A program made the position numbers and the translations under genes. The notes beneath the pieces were generated by a model. The model searched no databases and had not been told where the DNA came from. It was given only the letters and a program-made list of their open reading frames with translations. This document shows, piece after piece, positions 6,544 to 8,082 of a DNA stretch of 8,082 bases (positions are counted from its first letter, which is position 1; each line of letters begins with the position of its first letter). This DNA comes from Desulfobacterales bacterium (GTDB lineage: Bacteria > Desulfobacterota > Desulfobacteria > Desulfobacterales > Desulfobacteraceae): the NCBI GenBank assembly GCA_022361315.1, contig JAKSBB010001223.1, forward strand, positions 1 through 8,082, in the 5' to 3' direction.

Positions 6544-6567
6544 TGAGCGTGCAAAGAATAATTAGAC

Positions 6568-6596
6568 TTGCGAACTAAGTATGGATAACATATACA
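6568..6596 (+). promoter_or_regulatory. fdhD: Putative promoter of fdhD
   Basis: TTGCGA (6568-6573) and TATACA (6591-6596) are separated by exactly 17 bases, each matching the sigma70 consensus at 4 of 6. Transcription would begin near 6603, giving a leader of about 37 bases to the ATG at 6640. The surrounding sequence is AT-rich, as is usual for promoters. Confidence 0.45.
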
Positions 6597-6600
6597 TACT
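6578..6600. promoter_or_regulatory. Inverted repeat over the fdhD -10 (possible operator)
   Basis: AGTATG (6578-6583) and CATACT (6595-6600) are perfect inverted arms with an 11-base centre. They flank and overlap the putative -10 box, so a dimeric repressor bound here would block the promoter. No known regulator consensus is recognised. Confidence 0.35.
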
Positions 6601-6639
6601 AGCGCGAATAATACTTAACATCCCCGATAGGCAAGAAAA

Positions 6640-7446
6640 ATGCAGCAGACCCACCTCAAGACCGTCCCGGTTATACAAATCCAACACGGTCAAGCAACCC
6701 AAACCCACAGGACAATCATTGATGAGGACATCCTCAAAATAGTTGTCAACGGTGCCCCGTCATTTGAGTTTGTTTTTTCAAAGGGCCGGGAAAAGGAACT
6801 GGCCGTGGGCTTTCTTTTTACCCAGGGAGTAATTGAAACCCCCGGGGATATTCTGGAAGTTGAATTCGATCCGGTATCCAATCAATGTGCGATGATTCTA
6901 ACCCCTGAAGCAGAATCACGCCTGACTCGAACCCAAAAGATGGTACGCGGGTCATCGGGAGGCACCCTGACAGGATTTCAGCAGGCTGAATGCTCCGGAG
7001 ACCATAAAACCCCATTCCTGATGCCGGAACAGGTCTCACGACTGATGGACCTGCATTTCAAACATTCCACCCTCTACCAGCAAACAAGAGCAGCCCATAG
7101 CGCCGGCCTTACCGACGGCACTCAACTGCTCTCATTTTTTGAAGACATCGGCCGCCACAATGCGCTTGACAAACTTGCCGGTCACATCCTGCTCAACAAA
7201 ACCGAAGTTTCTGATAAAGCCGTCACCCTTTCCTGCCGAATGTCCCTGGAAATCATAGAAAAAATCATCTGCACCGGTATCCCTGTTGTTGTGTCAAAGG
7301 CTGTTCCGACGCTGTCTGCATTGAAACTGGCTGAAAAACACCATACGACGATCGTAAGCACGGCACCCAACAACACCATACATATCTACACCTGCCCGGA
7401 CCGCATCCTTTCTTCCGGAAATCGGGCATACTCATCAGAGAGCTGA
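6640..7446 (+). CDS. fdhD: FdhD-like formate dehydrogenase accessory protein lacking the loop cysteines
   Basis: This 268-residue protein has full FdhD family length. Conserved signatures include EKELAVGFLFTQGVI (51-65), FFEDIGRHNALDKLAGHIL (166-184, the family's most characteristic motif), SCRMSLEIIEKI (198-209) and GIPVVVSKAVPTLSALKLAE (213-232). FdhD normally carries sulfur from the cysteine desulfurase IscS to the molybdenum or tungsten cofactor of formate dehydrogenase in the cytosol, using cysteines in a flexible loop (CxxC in E. coli; CGGG-like in many other bacteria, from memory). Here that loop reads GSSGGTLTG (104-112), with serine where cysteine is expected. The nearest other cysteines are Cys83 and Cys118. 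The usual Gly of the SGRxS motif is also Cys199. It may be an active variant using another residue, a cofactor-binding chaperone, or a degenerate paralogue. It has its own promoter-like element and no formate dehydrogenase gene in view. Confidence 0.85.
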   Translation: MQQTHLKTVPVIQIQHGQATQTHRTIIDEDILKIVVNGAPSFEFVFSKGREKELAVGFLFTQGVIETPGDILEVEFDPVSNQCAMILTPEAESRLTRTQKMVRGSSGGTLTGFQQAECSGDHKTPFLMPEQVSRLMDLHFKHSTLYQQTRAAHSAGLTDGTQLLSFFEDIGRHNALDKLAGHILLNKTEVSDKAVTLSCRMSLEIIEKIICTGIPVVVSKAVPTLSALKLAEKHHTTIVSTAPNNTIHIYTCPDRILSSGNRAYSSES

Positions 7447-7487
7447 AACCACCCAACCTACGCAACGAAACGCAACGCATTAATTTG

Positions 7488-7535
7488 AGGGGAGGTGATT
7501 CCCTTATTCAAGGAATATCCCCCCCTTATGCTTTT
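7488..7535 (+). terminator. Candidate terminator after fdhD
   Basis: AGGGGAGG (7488-7495) pairs with CCCCCCCT (7519-7526) with one A/C mismatch. ATTCCCTT (7498-7505) pairs with AAGGAAT (7510-7516) with one bulged C, around a 4-base loop. A TG/AT internal loop separates the helices. A short T-rich tail (TTATGCTTTT, from 7526) follows on the plus strand. It lies 41 bases after the fdhD stop, between convergent genes. The stem is imperfect but GC-rich, so termination is plausible. Confidence 0.5.
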
Positions 7536-7592
7536 AGACGATGCCTTGAATTCAAAGAGGTCATCCAAAACCGGTTGTCAGGCATCTGAGCA

Positions 7593-8082
7593 CTATTGGG
7601 CCAGATTGTATTTCACCAGGATCTTCTGATATTCCCCATTGGCCTTGATTTCTTTCAAGGCCGTATTAAACTTGCCGAGCAATGCCATAGATTCAGGATT
7701 GTTTTTGTCAACAATCACACAAAGCCCGCTTTCATTTTCAGCTGTAGGCAATGTATTAAAATTGTCCACCTCGTCCGGAAACAACGCCTTAATCAACTCC
7801 CATCCGACGAGCTCATTGATTGAAAAAAGATCAATCCGCCCATGTTTCAGCTTTTTAAAAGACCCTTTATCGTCCTGAGCAAACTCAACATTCAATCCCT
7901 GTTTTTGAAGATTCTCGTGGGTACCGTACCCCAGCACCCCCCCGAATTTATAAGGCTTTAAATCTTCGTAACTTTTCCAGTCGAACCCTGCCAGCTTGTC
8001 CTTATAGTAAAAGAAAACAGATCTGCTGACCCCCAACCCGTCGGAGAATGCATAAATCTGAGCTCTTTTTTCACTTTTCACA
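7593..8082 (-). CDS. Family 3 extracellular solute-binding protein (partial, N-terminus beyond window)
   Basis: The visible 163 residues are the C-terminal part of a periplasmic binding protein of the SBP_bac_3 (amino-acid) type. They include YAFSDGLGVSRSVFFYYKD, then FDWKSYEDLKPYKFGGVLGY (second-lobe entry), GRIDLFSINELVGWELI (the D-x-F/hinge region) and the family ending ALKEIKANGEYQKILVKYN before TAG. A GTG near the edge is in frame but lies inside the first lobe, so it is not a real start; the signal peptide and half the ligand pocket lie outside. Family members bind amino acids or similar small solutes for ABC import or as sensor input. The ligand cannot be read from this half, and no permease gene is visible. 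It is convergent with fdhD and is more AT-rich than the central operon. Confidence 0.85.
   Translation of the reverse strand, partial: VKSEKRAQIYAFSDGLGVSRSVFFYYKDKLAGFDWKSYEDLKPYKFGGVLGYGTHENLQKQGLNVEFAQDDKGSFKKLKHGRIDLFSINELVGWELIKALFPDEVDNFNTLPTAENESGLCVIVDKNNPESMALLGKFNTALKEIKANGEYQKILVKYNLAQ

Larger units (their letters stand above)
6287..6639. other. Intergenic region between deacylase and fdhD
   Basis: This 353-base gap contains no convincing gene on either strand. The first half (to about 6445) is C-rich and holds a GC-rich inverted repeat at 6335-6370. The second half turns sharply AT-rich and carries a dyad (6519-6543), a half-palindromic TTTGAGCGTGCAAA (6542-6555), a promoter-like element (6568-6596) and an overlapping inverted repeat (6578-6600). 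It most likely contains the end of the upstream operon and the control region of fdhD. Confidence 0.6.

Noticed and set aside
6542..6555. FNR-like box (TTTG...CAAA) upstream of fdhD
   Set aside because: It does not fit TTGAT-N4-ATCAA; spacing and inner bases differ, so no FNR call is made.
6952..6963. Possible selenocysteine replacing the missing cysteine in FdhD
   Set aside because: The codons here are TCA, TCG and glycine codons; there is no in-frame TGA in the loop.
7540..7586. Inverted repeat GATGCCT / AGGCATC near the end of the solute-binding gene, with palindrome TTGAATTCAA inside
   Set aside because: Arms are only 7 bases with a 33-base interval and no T-run on the minus strand, so terminator support is too weak to list.

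Overview
The window looks like a chromosomal segment from an anaerobic Desulfobacterota bacterium, most likely a Desulfobacterales sulfate reducer. This placement is an inference from protein flavour and gene mix; no marker gene is present. It holds seven protein genes and no RNA gene, IS element or CRISPR array that I can see.

Layout. (1) Positions 1-3866, minus strand: the operon soxB-soxD-soxA, encoding beta, delta and alpha subunits of a heterotetrameric sarcosine oxidase-type flavoenzyme. soxA runs off the left edge, and the gamma subunit gene would be expected beyond it. (2) Positions 3867-4077: a compact divergent control region. It has back-to-back promoter-like elements and three TGAAA/TTTCA palindromes placed on or between them. 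(3) Positions 4078-6286, plus strand: a MurR/RpiR-type regulator (HTH plus SIS domain), a TauE/SafE (TSUP, YfcA-like) membrane transporter, and a YbaK/ProXp-ala-type Ala-tRNA(Pro) deacylase. These are closely spaced and probably co-transcribed, and a hairpin lies in the first junction. (4) Positions 6287-6639: an AT-rich gap with several dyads and a promoter-like element. (5) Positions 6640-7446, plus strand: an FdhD-like protein that lacks the cysteines of the usual sulfurtransferase loop, followed by a candidate terminator. (6) Positions 7593-8082, minus strand: the C-terminal part of a family 3 (amino-acid type) periplasmic solute-binding protein, cut by the right edge.

How it may fit together (inference). 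The sox enzyme would demethylate sarcosine or a related N-methyl amine to glycine plus methylene-tetrahydrofolate, feeding one-carbon metabolism. The divergent RpiR-type protein is the natural candidate for control of both sox and its own operon, and the TSUP carrier may move a metabolite linked to that pathway. FdhD would also belong to one-carbon (formate) metabolism, but its altered loop leaves its activity in doubt. The most notable points are the three-palindrome divergent control region, the cysteine-less FdhD, and the hairpin that carries the only Shine-Dalgarno-like sequence of the transporter gene.
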